Counted from the first letter of the stretch, positions 7,764 to 17,246 are shown. The stretch: 64,000 nucleotides of DNA from Bernardetia sp. ABR2-2B (GCF_037126435.1 NZ_CP147020.1:2841293-2905292); one strand, 5' to 3'. Notes: a model not told the origin generated them from the sequence alone. Translations and numbers: made by a program.

Positions 7764-9104
7764 ATGGAAAATGCTCTGCTCTGGCTCATCTTGATAGGAA
7801 TAGGAATAATAATTTTTCTATTGATAAAATTGATACAGAATAAGGAGAATACAAACGGAAATAAACTCGTCGAAAATCTTCAACTTATAGAACGAGATTT
7901 ACAAAAAATAGAACAGCAGTTTGTTTTTAATCGTCAAGAATTAGCGCAACAATCTAAAGAAAACCGAACGGAAAGCAACCAAACTTTTGAGCAGTTTAGA
8001 GAAACTTTAGGGCAAGTTTCAGAAAAGAATCAAGAGCAATTAGAAAAAACAATTCGCCAGATAGCAGAGGCTTTTCGTCATTTCAAAACACAATTAGATA
8101 GCAACAGACAAGAATCACTACAAACGATATTACAGTTTGAAAGTAAAATCAATGAAACTACAACTTCTAACTTAGAGAATATCAGAAAAACGTTAGAGTT
8201 TAAAGTAAATGAATTGCAAACTCAGAATACAGAAAAGTTAGAGCAAATTCGTGTCGTTGTCGATGAAAAATTACAATCTACTTTAGAAAAACGCTTAGGA
8301 GAATCCTTTAAAATTGTGAGTGAGCGTTTAGAACTTGTCCACAAAGGATTAGGAGAAATGCAGCAACTAGCCAACGGAGTAGGAGATTTGAAAAAGATTT
8401 TGAATAATGTAAAGACAAGAGGAGTTTTTGGAGAGTTTCAATTAGAAGCCATTTTAGAACAGATTTTAAGTAATGAACAGTACGCCAAAAATGTAAAGCC
8501 AAACCCGAATAGTAACGCTATTGTAGAGTTTGTTTTGAAGATTCCACACGCAAAAGATAAAAGTCAAAATGTTTTGATTCCGATTGATGCAAAATTTCCA
8601 GTAGAAGATTACCATTCTTTGATGGATGCTTACGACGCAGCCGAACCACAATTAATAGAAGAGAAAAGAAAACTGATGATAAGAAGAATAAAATCATCAG
8701 CAAAGGATATTCAACAAAAATATATTGTTCCTCCTCATACTACGGATTTTGCAATCATGTTTTTGCCTTTTGAGAGTTTGTATGCTGAGGTAATGCGCTG
8801 TGATGGACTTTTTGAACAAATCCAACGAGATTATAAAGTTACCATTACCAGTCCGACTACACTTTCAGCTATTCTAAATAGTCTGCAAATGGGATTCCGT
8901 ACTTTGGCGATTGAACAGCGAAGTAGCGAAGTGTGGCAGCTTTTGGGAAGTATAAAAAATGAATTTTCTAATTTTGGAACAGCTTTAGAAAAAATCCAAA
9001 AGAAATTGGGAGAGGCTAGTAATACATTAGACCAAGCAAATGTTCGTTCTCGTGCCATCGAAAAGCAGTTGCAAAAGGTGCAGGAAATTCGTGTGGAAGA
9101 ATAA
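7764..9104 (+). CDS. rmuC: DNA recombination protein RmuC homologue
   Basis: A 446-aa protein with an N-terminal membrane helix (about 4-24), a long coiled coil rich in Gln, Glu and Lys (about 30-210) and a RmuC nuclease-like domain (about 215-420). Diagnostic stretches are NVKTRGVFGEFQLEAILEQ, VLIPIDAKFPVEDYHSLMDA and the FLPFESLYAEV segment. RmuC limits rearrangements at inverted repeats and is built on a restriction-endonuclease-like fold. The IDAKFP acid is part of the presumed active site. The gene begins 71 bases after the LiaF-like gene and ends 30 bases before the glycosyltransferase gene. Confidence 0.92.
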   Translation: MENALLWLILIGIGIIIFLLIKLIQNKENTNGNKLVENLQLIERDLQKIEQQFVFNRQELAQQSKENRTESNQTFEQFRETLGQVSEKNQEQLEKTIRQIAEAFRHFKTQLDSNRQESLQTILQFESKINETTTSNLENIRKTLEFKVNELQTQNTEKLEQIRVVVDEKLQSTLEKRLGESFKIVSERLELVHKGLGEMQQLANGVGDLKKILNNVKTRGVFGEFQLEAILEQILSNEQYAKNVKPNPNSNAIVEFVLKIPHAKDKSQNVLIPIDAKFPVEDYHSLMDAYDAAEPQLIEEKRKLMIRRIKSSAKDIQQKYIVPPHTTDFAIMFLPFESLYAEVMRCDGLFEQIQRDYKVTITSPTTLSAILNSLQMGFRTLAIEQRSSEVWQLLGSIKNEFSNFGTALEKIQKKLGEASNTLDQANVRSRAIEKQLQKVQEIRVEE

Positions 9105-9134
9105 CTTCATCTTCAAACAAAACCTATAATTTAT

Positions 9135-10880
9135 ATGAGCAAAGGGAAATTCTTAGATAAATTTTTTGGTTTTGTAGTTGTAGCTGGTGTAGTTTTATGT
9201 TCAATCTTGTTCTTGATTTTTCTATTTAATTTGGAGTATCAAAGTTTTACTTTTGAGCTTCTTTCTTTTTATAATAAAACTGATAGAATTGGTTTTTTTC
9301 GTCAGAATTTACTTACAGAAACTCGTTTTTTTATCTTAAAAGTAGTCGTCGGGCTAACTTGTATGCTTTTTTCTGCTTTCATTTTTTGGAAGTGGAAATG
9401 GATAAAAAAGTATTTTTTTTTATCTAAAAATAGAATTTATATTGAAGTAGAGTCAATTTTAAAAAAGGTAATATATACTTGGAATGAAATTTCATTTTTT
9501 GAAAAATTTGTTTTATTTATTCCTCTGCCTATTTATATTATTTTTTGGTGGCTCTATGGTTGGCAAAACGATGAGATTTTTTCTTATACCTTCTTTGTTG
9601 ATAGAGGTATTTTGGTTTGTGCTACTTATTATCCTGCTCCAAATAATCATGTTGCTTTCTTAATTTTTTCGGCTCTTCTTAATAAAATTATTCCTTCTTT
9701 TTTTTCTGATTTTATTTGTCTAAAACTTCCTGCTACGTGTTCGGCTATGCTTTCTTTGTGGATAATTTGGCTCTTTTTTTATAGAAGAAATCAAAAAAAA
9801 ATAGCGTGGTTTTCCTTTTATTTGGTTGCCTTTAGTGGAGGTTTTTTCTTTTATGCAACACACGGACGAGGTTATGCATGGACAATTTTGTTTTTTTTGT
9901 GGTCTTGTTTTGCCGTTTTCAAAATTATTTCTAATCAGAATAAAGCCATTGTTGGTGTTTTAGTGACAACGACTCCAACAATCCAATCTAAAAAATACTG
10001 GTTTTTATGGGCTATTTCTTTGATTTTTGGCTGTTATACGATTCCAATTTTCATCTATGTTTGGTTTGGGTCTCTTATCGGTTTGTGGCTTATTGGAACA
10101 AATAAAATTCGAATAGAAAGTATTATAGTATCTTGTGTTTCAGGAATAATTATTCTGTTTCTTTATTCTCCTATTCTAATTATTAATGGTCTTTCAGCTA
10201 TTGTTTCTAATTCTTGGGTTGCTCCTCTTAGTTTTGAAAAGTGGCTTGAAATATTTCCTTCGTATTTGATGGATGTTCACGGAATCGTTGGAATATTAGC
10301 TTTTATAGCTTCATTTATTTTATTTTTCCGTAAGAAAGAATTTAGAAAAACAATTATTTATTTTTGGTGCATTGCATATCTCCCTTATCTAATTACTTTC
10401 ATTCAAAAAGTATTGCCTTTTGAGCGAGTTTTTTTATACAGACAAGTAGCTGAAATTTTGATGCTTTGTTTTTGTGTAGTAATTCTGACAGAAAAATATT
10501 TCACGAAGCTATTTTATAAAAAGTCTCTTCAAATTACATTTATTTCTTTAGCCATTTTTTATGCTAGTGTTAGAATGTATGGACAATATTATCATTGGAA
10601 TATCAGAACGAATGTTTATCAGTTTGCAGAACCTTTAGCAAAAAAAATCTATACACAAAAACCTTCTTCTATTCTTGTTTTAGAGGATACATATAATGTC
10701 TTTTTAAGGTATTATTTCAGAGATTCAGATACGAAAGTTGATGTTTTGCCAAAATCAAAAACAGAATATCAAATTATTATTTTGCCACTAGAAAAAGAAT
10801 TTCCATTATCCAAAACTGACAGTCTGAACTATTCTATTTTTTATAAAGATAATTTTGTAAAAGGATTTGAGAGAAAATAA
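9135..10880 (+). CDS. GT-C family membrane glycosyltransferase (ArnT/PMT, GT39-like)
   Basis: A 581-aa integral membrane protein with about 11-12 hydrophobic helices. The first outer loop contains WQNDEIFSYTFFV, the acidic NDE motif used by GT-C enzymes such as ArnT and protein mannosyltransferases, followed by a loop with APNNHVAF. These enzymes move a sugar from a polyprenyl-phosphate donor to lipid, protein or glycan on the outer face of the inner membrane. The C-terminal 90 residues form a soluble tail. The acceptor is unknown. Codon use is very T-rich because of the hydrophobic helices. The frame after the stop stays open in another phase to 11020, which raises the possibility of a frameshifted tail. 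Confidence 0.72.
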   Translation: MSKGKFLDKFFGFVVVAGVVLCSILFLIFLFNLEYQSFTFELLSFYNKTDRIGFFRQNLLTETRFFILKVVVGLTCMLFSAFIFWKWKWIKKYFFLSKNRIYIEVESILKKVIYTWNEISFFEKFVLFIPLPIYIIFWWLYGWQNDEIFSYTFFVDRGILVCATYYPAPNNHVAFLIFSALLNKIIPSFFSDFICLKLPATCSAMLSLWIIWLFFYRRNQKKIAWFSFYLVAFSGGFFFYATHGRGYAWTILFFLWSCFAVFKIISNQNKAIVGVLVTTTPTIQSKKYWFLWAISLIFGCYTIPIFIYVWFGSLIGLWLIGTNKIRIESIIVSCVSGIIILFLYSPILIINGLSAIVSNSWVAPLSFEKWLEIFPSYLMDVHGIVGILAFIASFILFFRKKEFRKTIIYFWCIAYLPYLITFIQKVLPFERVFLYRQVAEILMLCFCVVILTEKYFTKLFYKKSLQITFISLAIFYASVRMYGQYYHWNIRTNVYQFAEPLAKKIYTQKPSSILVLEDTYNVFLRYYFRDSDTKVDVLPKSKTEYQIIILPLEKEFPLSKTDSLNYSIFYKDNFVKGFERK

Positions 10881-11079
10881 AGCTATTTGAGAAGACTTAT
10901 TTAATATATAGAATACTTTCCATAACAGTAGTTCGTTCAAAACCTTCTGATTTTGTTGATAAATTAAAATTTCATGTGATAAATAATTATCCAAACCTAT
11001 TTATTCTTAAAAAAAAATAAGAGTATATGAAGTATTTATGTAACTAATCTAACGAATTTTAATTTTTTTTTAAAGTTGG

Positions 11080-11087
11080 TAGTTTTG
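11080..11087 (+). promoter_or_regulatory. Possible Bacteroidota -7 element for the 116-aa secreted protein
   Basis: TAGTTTTG matches TAnnTTTG about 86 bases upstream of the ATG at 11173. The region about 20 bases further upstream is only T-rich and gives no clear TTTG, so the call is weak. The rest of the 292-base gap after the glycosyltransferase gene is AT-rich. It holds only an open stretch without a start codon, described separately. Confidence 0.35.
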
Positions 11088-11172
11088 TGCATCAATTTTG
11101 TAAAATATTTTTTATACTTATTTAACGAAGTATAATTTTAATTACTACTATTTATCTCAAAATTAGACAATT

Positions 11173-11523
11173 ATGAAAACTCTTTTTTCTTTTATGTTCG
11201 CAGCAACATTGTTTTTCGCTATTCAATCAGAAGCAGCAGCTCAAAAGTATTTTACCTATGATGGAGACACTTTTTCTGTACAACTCAAAACAAACAGTGC
11301 CAATACTCAAGTAATGGAAATATACTTCTCTAGTGAAGGAGAGTGGCATAAGTTTGACATCGTTGATTACCACGATTTGACAGATACTCGCAAAGGTGGT
11401 TTTGTTTATACAGTAAAAGATGGCAAAGGACACAGATACGAAGTAGATTATCGCAGTTATGCAGATTATGTAGTCGTTCATAACTCTGACTATACTTCGG
11501 AATGGAGACTCAACCGAAGATAG
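11173..11523 (+). CDS. Small secreted protein of unknown function
   Basis: A 116-aa protein with a Sec signal peptide (MKTLFSFMFAATLFFAIQSE, cleavage likely after AAA or AAAQ about residues 22-24). The mature part is about 92 residues, rich in Tyr, Asp and Ser, with a predicted all-beta pattern (YFTYDGDTFSVQL, VMEIYFSSEGEWHKF). It ends in basic residues. I recognise no family. A strong terminator follows and its own weak promoter precedes it, so it is probably a single-gene transcript for a periplasmic or surface protein. Confidence 0.7.
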   Translation: MKTLFSFMFAATLFFAIQSEAAAQKYFTYDGDTFSVQLKTNSANTQVMEIYFSSEGEWHKFDIVDYHDLTDTRKGGFVYTVKDGKGHRYEVDYRSYADYVVVHNSDYTSEWRLNRR

Positions 11524-11547
11524 AACACTACTACTAAAAAAATATTC

Positions 11548-11583
11548 AAAAAGGCTTATCATTACATTTGATAAGCCTTTTTT
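11548..11583 (+). terminator. Rho-independent terminator after the small secreted protein
   Basis: AAAAAGGCTTATCA pairs perfectly with TGATAAGCCTTTTT around a 7-base loop, with T residues continuing. Being A-flanked on the left it works in both directions and may also stop minus-strand transcripts from the HEPN locus. Bases 11559-11583 recur inverted at 3484-3508. Confidence 0.88.
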
Positions 11584-11683
11584 AGACGCTATCCTATCAA
11601 GTGTGTAAGTTGCAAAAATTTTAGATTTACGAGTTGGTAGAAAATTTAAAAAACGATACTTAGAACTTTATGGTGTTTTTTTT

Positions 11684-11860
11684 CTACTGGTACTGAGTTA
11701 AATACACAACAGGAACAGCAAATACTAGAGCCATAATAAAAGCCTGACCAGCAAGAGATGGCTTTGTGAAAACTGATAATAGTGAAATAACTGACATTGA
11801 AGCACAGAAATATCCTAATATTTTTCTACTCCTCTCATAATTTTGTGATACAAATGTCAT
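11684..11860 (-). CDS. 58-aa small membrane protein, last gene of the HEPN locus
   Basis: An ATG (complement of 11858-11860) opens a 58-codon frame that ends at TAG (complement of 11684-11686). The product starts MTFVSQNYERSRKILGYFCA and contains two hydrophobic segments (about residues 15-31 and 38-54) separated by FTKPSLAGQ, so it looks like a two-pass membrane peptide with a basic N-terminus. It begins 12 bases after the stop of the 135-aa gene, consistent with co-transcription. Small membrane peptides occur as toxins or as effectors of defence loci, but no family is recognised. A random origin cannot be excluded at this length. Confidence 0.5.
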   Translation of the reverse strand: MTFVSQNYERSRKILGYFCASMSVISLLSVFTKPSLAGQAFIMALVFAVPVVYLTQYQ

Positions 11861-11872
11861 TTTGTATTGAGT

Positions 11873-12280
11873 TCAATTAGAAAAATATGAATTAGCATAT
11901 TCCATCAATTCCTTAAAAGTTTCATTTTGATAGTTTAGAGGATAAAGTAAATTTTTGACTAACTCTTCTTTTTCCTCTTTTTTGTATTCTATCCACTCAT
12001 CAAATTCTGAAAGGTGTTTTTTTGCTGTTTCTATTGTTTTTTCATAATCGTAATTATTTTTTACCAAATCAAAATATCTGTTTTCTACTCGCTTTTTTCC
12101 TGTTTCTTCTTCTAAATTAATTTCTATTTGTTTATCTATTTTCAATAAAAGTTCTCCTGCATTTTTATCAAAAGCTACTTTCCAAGAGTGAAAACCGTAA
12201 TGAAGAAACTTTGCAGTGTATAAAGAATTATACAGAGTTATAAGCTCTAGTGTGTTTAGTTCAATTTTAGAAGTTTTCAT
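11873..12280 (-). CDS. Hypothetical 135-aa protein paired with a HEPN protein
   Basis: A mostly helical, highly charged 135-aa protein (many Lys, Glu and aromatic residues) with no signal peptide. The N-terminal part IELNTLELITLYNSLYTAKF and the C-terminal YANSYFSN bracket several amphipathic helices. It starts 23 bases after the stop of the HEPN gene and is followed 12 bases later by the 58-aa membrane peptide. A nearly identical C-terminal remnant lies after galE at 3509-3618, so the family has been duplicated in this genome. Pairing with a HEPN-motif gene suggests a toxin-antitoxin or defence role. That is an inference from context. Confidence 0.7.
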   Translation of the reverse strand: MKTSKIELNTLELITLYNSLYTAKFLHYGFHSWKVAFDKNAGELLLKIDKQIEINLEEETGKKRVENRYFDLVKNNYDYEKTIETAKKHLSEFDEWIEYKKEEKEELVKNLLYPLNYQNETFKELMEYANSYFSN

Positions 12281-12303
12281 AAAATCAACTTTTTTTATAA
12301 AAA

Positions 12304-12969
12304 TTAGAAAACCATATTGTTAGCAAAATAATCATCTACAATTTCTTTTATTTCTGACAAACTATTCAACATTTCTTCATTAGTGTAAGTTTTATCAAAG
12401 CTGTGAGCGATAGAGTTTCTTATGTTTCTAAATTTATCTATTTTATCTTTTTCTGATTTACTTATCAAATTATAAAAATAATTTAACTCAAGCATTGTAC
12501 TTTCATTTGCTTTTTCAAATCTTTGACTTCTTGAAAACGCTTTCCATTTCTCTTCGCTATCAAGATAATCTAAATTATGCATTAAAAACTTGAATTTTAG
12601 GATTTGAAAGATAATAATATACAACTCCCCAAATGCTTGTATTTTTCTGTTTATATTGAAATCCTGTAGAATTTTATCAAAATTATATTTGCTTCTGAGT
12701 TCTTCTATTGGACGATATAAATTCCATTCTTTACTACTTATTACCTCTAAAGCTTTTTCATGACTATACCCTCTTTTTTTATGCTTTTCCATGTAATTTG
12801 GTATTGGCTTACTGCTAAGAAATTCTATTACACCATGAATCTTTCCATCAATTGGACGGGTAGATTTAGGCATTGTGTCTCTATGTCCTCCTTGTGTAGA
12901 GTCATTAATCATTTCATCAGTAATTTCATCCAAAGGAATGAAATAATATATACTATCGTTATAAGACAT
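12304..12969 (-). CDS. HEPN-motif protein, possible RNase toxin
   Basis: A 221-aa protein when started at MSYNDSIYYF (complement of 12967-12969). An upstream in-frame ATG at 13086 lies inside dnaE, and the added residues look non-native, so the internal start is preferred. The C-terminal half is helical and contains FRNIRNSIAHSFDK. RNSIAH fits the R(N/D/H)x3-4H active-site motif of HEPN ribonucleases found in toxins, Abi systems and CRISPR effectors. The N-terminal half is unrecognised. The gene lies 64 bases downstream of the dnaE stop on the same strand and leads a three-gene unit. Molecular function is inferred from the motif only. Confidence 0.62.
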   Translation of the reverse strand: MSYNDSIYYFIPLDEITDEMINDSTQGGHRDTMPKSTRPIDGKIHGVIEFLSSKPIPNYMEKHKKRGYSHEKALEVISSKEWNLYRPIEELRSKYNFDKILQDFNINRKIQAFGELYIIIFQILKFKFLMHNLDYLDSEEKWKAFSRSQRFEKANESTMLELNYFYNLISKSEKDKIDKFRNIRNSIAHSFDKTYTNEEMLNSLSEIKEIVDDYFANNMVF

Positions 12970-13033
12970 AGTTATTATGAATATTTTTAAGTTAAAAATT
13001 GAATAAAGGACAGTTTTCAAACAGTCCTCTACA

Positions 13034-16000
13034 TTACCCCACCTGACAAACCACCCCCAACTGCTCAATATCTCTAACCAAATCACTACTTGGCTCTATT
13101 TGTAAATGATGCGAAACGGTTTTGATAAAAGTACGTCCTTTTTGTGGTGCTTGGTGGAAAAACTCCATTTTTATCTTGCAGTTACCAGCCTTACAGTCGT
13201 TAAAAAGGTTTTCTAAGTCCACTATCAGCGTTTCATTTAGATTCAATAAATTAATGGCTATGTTAATGTTGCTTATAGGCTTTTGTTTGACATCACTAAG
13301 TAAGGAAATATTCTTTATTTTAAGTTCTACTTGGTCAGGACTTTTATAACGCTCTTCCATTCTACCTGTAATCAAAAGAAATTCGCCTTGCACCAAAAAG
13401 CCTTTAAAGTGGTCATATTCCTTTCCAAAAAGCGCAAATTTATAACTTCCAGAATAATCTTCTAGCGTAAACAAACCAAAATCTCTTCCTGTGGCTGTCT
13501 TTCTGTGTGCTACTTCTATTATCATTCCTCCTACTTTTAGCTCTGCTCCTTTTCGTGCATTGGCAAGGTTTAGAAGGGTAGAAGTACAAGAGGTTTTCAT
13601 TTCTATTTTATATTGGTCTAATGGGTGTCCAGAAATGAAAAAACCGACGACTTCTTTTTCTTTGTTAAGCTTATCTATTTCTGTCCAACGCTCTATTTCA
13701 GCAAGACGTGGACGCATTACCTCTACTTTACCATCTGCTCCTCCAAACATAGAAACTTGTGAAGATTCGGCTTCTTCTTTTTGTGCCTTTGAATAAGCTA
13801 AAAGCAGTTCTAAGTTTGTTTTTCCTGTATTCGTTGGTGCAAAAACTTGCGCTCTATGAATATCATCAAAACAGTCTAATCCACCTGCAAACGTCAAGGC
13901 TTCAAAAGTTCTTTTATTGATAACTGATAAATCCATTCGCTCCACAAAATTGAAAATATCTTCGTACTTTCCTTTCTCTTCTCGTTCTGTAATGATATGT
14001 GAAACGGCAGTTTCTCCTGCTCCTTTTATGGCTGCTAATCCAAAACGAATCTGTCCCTTGTCATTCACACCAAAACGCTCAATACTCTCATTTACATCGG
14101 GTCCAAGAACAGGAACACCAATACGCTGCGCCTCATCAATAAAAAACGTAATTTTATCAATACTGCTCATGTTATTGGTCATAACGGCTGCCATATATTC
14201 GGCTGGATAATGCGCCTTCAAATACCCTGTTTGGAACGCCACCACAGAATAAGCTGCCGAGTGAGAACGGTTGAAACCATAGGAAGCAAATTTTTCCATT
14301 ACCTCAAAAACCTCTTCGGCTTTTTTCTTATCAATTCCGTGTGTTTTCTTTGCACCTTCTACAAAAATGACCTTTTGTTTTGCCATTTCTTCAGCCTTTT
14401 TCTTACCCATGGCACGACGCAAAATATCTGCACCACCAAGCGAATAACCTCCCATTATCTGTGCAGCCTGCATAATCTGCTCTTGATAAATCATGATACC
14501 AAAAGTAGGTTCAAGAATAGGTTTTAAGAGTTCATGAGGATATTCAACGGTTTCTTTTCCGTGTTTTCTGTCGATATAAGAAGGAATAAAATCCATAGGA
14601 CCAGGACGGTACAAGGCATTCATGGCAATCAAATCTTCAATATTTGTAGGTTTTAGTTCCTTCAAATACTTACGCATTCCATCAGACTCAAACTGAAATG
14701 TTCCAACCGTATCTCCTCGCTGATAAAGTTCATACGCCTTTACATCATCAATAGGAATTTCGTCTGGATCAATCTTGATACCATGATTTTTTTCGATTAA
14801 ATCAATGGCATCTTTTATAATAGTTAAAGTTTTCAGACCCAAAAAATCCATCTTGAGCATCCCTGCATCTTCAACTACTTTTCCATCAAATTGCGTAATG
14901 AAAAGGTCGGCATCTTTGGCTGTACAAACTGGGATATACTCTGTAATATCGTCTGGAGCAATAATAACACCTGCTGCGTGTGTTCCTGTATTTCGAACAG
15001 ACCCCTCCAAAACCTTAGCATTCTGCAATACTTTTCCTTGCAAGTCTTTTCCTCTAAAAATACGTACCAAATCTTCTACTTCATCAAAGGCTTTGTCTAG
15101 TGTAGTACCAGGTTTTTCTGGAACAAGTTTGGCAATTCTATTGGATTCATCTAAGGGCAATTCCATTACACGAGCAACATCTTTGATAGACATTTTGGCT
15201 GCCATTGTACCATAAGTTACAATCTGTGCCACTTGATTTCTTCCATATTTCTCCACTACATAATCAATTACTCGCTGTCTTCCCACGTCGTCAAAATCCA
15301 CATCAATATCTGGCATGGACACACGTTCTGGATTCAAGAAACGCTCAAAAAGTAGATTGTAATGAATAGGGTCAATATTAGTAATTCCGATGCAATAGGC
15401 GACTACAGATCCTGCGGCCGAACCACGCCCTGGACCCACGGCAACACCAATTCTACGAGCTTCATTAATGAAATCTTGTACAATCAAGAAGTAACCAGGG
15501 AAGCCCATATCTTTCATGATTTTGAGTTCGTGGTCTATGCGCTCTTTGATGGCTGGTGTAATTTCTTTGTAACGGTCTTTTGCACCTTCGTAAGCCAAAT
15601 GTGCCAAAAAAGCATCTTCATCTGGAAACTCTGATGGAATTTCGTATTTTGGTAATAAAATATCACGCTTGAGCTTGATAGGTTCTGTTTTTTCTACAAT
15701 TTCCATCGTCGTTTCAATGGAAGCTGGAAGGTCTGCAAAGAGTTGGTTCATTTCTTCGGCAGATTTAAAATAAAATTCGTGGTTTGGAAAGCCAAAACGA
15801 TACCCACGACCACGACCAACAGGTGTACTTTTCGGAATACCATCTTTCACACACAAAAGCGTATCATGTGCATCTGCGTCGTCTTTTTTGAGATAAAAAC
15901 AATCATTTGAAGCAAAATATTTTACATCATATTTGTCTGCCCAACGTAAAAGAATTTCATTTACACGCTCTTCTTCTTCTAATCCGTGGCGTTGAAGTTG

Positions 16001-17227
16001 AATATAAAAATCATCTCTAAATTCTTCTAACCACCATTGAAAAGCCTCTTCTGCTTGTAGCTCACCTACATTCAAAATCAGTTGAGGAATTTCTGCTCCT
16101 AATCCTCCTGTGGTGGCAATTATATTCTCTTTATGCTTCACTACAAGCTCTCTATCCACACGTGGATAACCTGCATAATAACCATCTACATAACCATAAG
16201 AACACATTTTGGCAAGATTATGATATCCTGCTTGATTTTTAGCTAAAAAAACTTGTTTTGTTCTTCGGTCTGGATTGTCTTTAGTAAACTTGTGTTTGTG
16301 TCTATCTTCTGTTAGGTATAATTCTGCACCAATAATTACTTTTATTCCCAGTTTCTCCCCTTCTCCCACAGCATAAAAAGCACCATGCATATTTCCTGTA
16401 TCAGTAATCGCAACGGCTGACATTCCCATTTCCTTAGCCGTACTGACTATTTTTTTGACATTGGCTGTACTCTGTAAAATGGAGAATTGTGAATGCGTAT
16501 GAAGATGAGCAAAAGGCAAAATTTCATCTAGCTTTCTGTCTTTTTTTAATCTATCACTCGCCTTACTTTTCTTTTGGACTTGCTGAAAATTTGCCTCATC
16601 AAGTTCTGGAGCTTGATAAACGACCATTTCTGGCGTAATATCTTCTACTGTTGGAACTACTTTATTTTGTAATAATCCGAAAAAACATTTTGCTGTTGCA
16701 TCTACATCATAAGCAGCATCGTGAGCATCTGCAAAGGGGACTCCGAAAAGTTTGGTGTGAAGCTCAGTAAGCGTAGGCCATTTGAAACGTCCACCACGTC
16801 CCCCTTGAATTGCCACAAAATCTACTGAAGTCAGTTTTGTACAAAGCGTTTCTTTTTCCATAAAACCACGCTCAATGCTTTCTCTATGGTATTCTGCACC
16901 CATTATAGCAACATCAAACTCTACATTGTGTCCGATGAGAATATCAGCTTTCCCATAATCATCAGCAAAAGCATTCAGAACATCGGAAAGAGGCTTTCCA
17001 TTTTCTTCTGCTCTTTTTGTAGAAATTCCGTGTACTTTCTCTGCATTAAATGGAATCGTAAATCCATCAGGATAAACAATATGATTTTGAGCAGATAATA
17101 AATTTCCTTTTTTATCGTGCAACTGCCAAGCAATCTGAACCAAGCGAGGCCAGTTTTCAGAATCTGTAACAGGTGCGTTGAAGTTTTTTGGAAGTCCTGT
17201 GGTTTCGGTGTCGAATACTAAATACAT
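13034..17227 (-). CDS. dnaE: DNA polymerase III alpha subunit with fused N-terminal DnaQ-type exonuclease
   Basis: A 1397-aa replicative polymerase. Residues 1-190 form a DEDDh proofreading exonuclease: DTETTG (D6, E8), IGHNVEFD (D105) and HDAAYD (H169, D174). A short linker leads to the PHP domain starting HLHTHSQFSIL (about 242), then the polymerase core with GPGRGSAAGSVVAY and the catalytic PDIDVDFDD, a helix-hairpin-helix region (YGFNRSHSAAYS upstream) and a C-terminal OB fold (KVGGMIIEVAHRK). Elsewhere exonuclease (epsilon) and polymerase (alpha) are separate chains. The one-chain form is known in some Bacteroidota and fixes a 1:1 ratio. The C-terminus ends in a short soluble tail. Confidence 0.95.
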   Translation of the reverse strand: MYLVFDTETTGLPKNFNAPVTDSENWPRLVQIAWQLHDKKGNLLSAQNHIVYPDGFTIPFNAEKVHGISTKRAEENGKPLSDVLNAFADDYGKADILIGHNVEFDVAIMGAEYHRESIERGFMEKETLCTKLTSVDFVAIQGGRGGRFKWPTLTELHTKLFGVPFADAHDAAYDVDATAKCFFGLLQNKVVPTVEDITPEMVVYQAPELDEANFQQVQKKSKASDRLKKDRKLDEILPFAHLHTHSQFSILQSTANVKKIVSTAKEMGMSAVAITDTGNMHGAFYAVGEGEKLGIKVIIGAELYLTEDRHKHKFTKDNPDRRTKQVFLAKNQAGYHNLAKMCSYGYVDGYYAGYPRVDRELVVKHKENIIATTGGLGAEIPQLILNVGELQAEEAFQWWLEEFRDDFYIQLQRHGLEEEERVNEILLRWADKYDVKYFASNDCFYLKKDDADAHDTLLCVKDGIPKSTPVGRGRGYRFGFPNHEFYFKSAEEMNQLFADLPASIETTMEIVEKTEPIKLKRDILLPKYEIPSEFPDEDAFLAHLAYEGAKDRYKEITPAIKERIDHELKIMKDMGFPGYFLIVQDFINEARRIGVAVGPGRGSAAGSVVAYCIGITNIDPIHYNLLFERFLNPERVSMPDIDVDFDDVGRQRVIDYVVEKYGRNQVAQIVTYGTMAAKMSIKDVARVMELPLDESNRIAKLVPEKPGTTLDKAFDEVEDLVRIFRGKDLQGKVLQNAKVLEGSVRNTGTHAAGVIIAPDDITEYIPVCTAKDADLFITQFDGKVVEDAGMLKMDFLGLKTLTIIKDAIDLIEKNHGIKIDPDEIPIDDVKAYELYQRGDTVGTFQFESDGMRKYLKELKPTNIEDLIAMNALYRPGPMDFIPSYIDRKHGKETVEYPHELLKPILEPTFGIMIYQEQIMQAAQIMGGYSLGGADILRRAMGKKKAEEMAKQKVIFVEGAKKTHGIDKKKAEEVFEVMEKFASYGFNRSHSAAYSVVAFQTGYLKAHYPAEYMAAVMTNNMSSIDKITFFIDEAQRIGVPVLGPDVNESIERFGVNDKGQIRFGLAAIKGAGETAVSHIITEREEKGKYEDIFNFVERMDLSVINKRTFEALTFAGGLDCFDDIHRAQVFAPTNTGKTNLELLLAYSKAQKEEAESSQVSMFGGADGKVEVMRPRLAEIERWTEIDKLNKEKEVVGFFISGHPLDQYKIEMKTSCTSTLLNLANARKGAELKVGGMIIEVAHRKTATGRDFGLFTLEDYSGSYKFALFGKEYDHFKGFLVQGEFLLITGRMEERYKSPDQVELKIKNISLLSDVKQKPISNINIAINLLNLNETLIVDLENLFNDCKAGNCKIKMEFFHQAPQKGRTFIKTVSHHLQIEPSSDLVRDIEQLGVVCQVG

Positions 17228-17246
17228 AGGTAGTGGTATTTTGTCG

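Noticed and set aside
13034-13086. Longer N-terminus of the HEPN protein beginning at 13086
   Set aside because: The added 39 residues overlap dnaE and contain a composition unlike the rest; the ATG at 12967-12969 (complement) is preferred.
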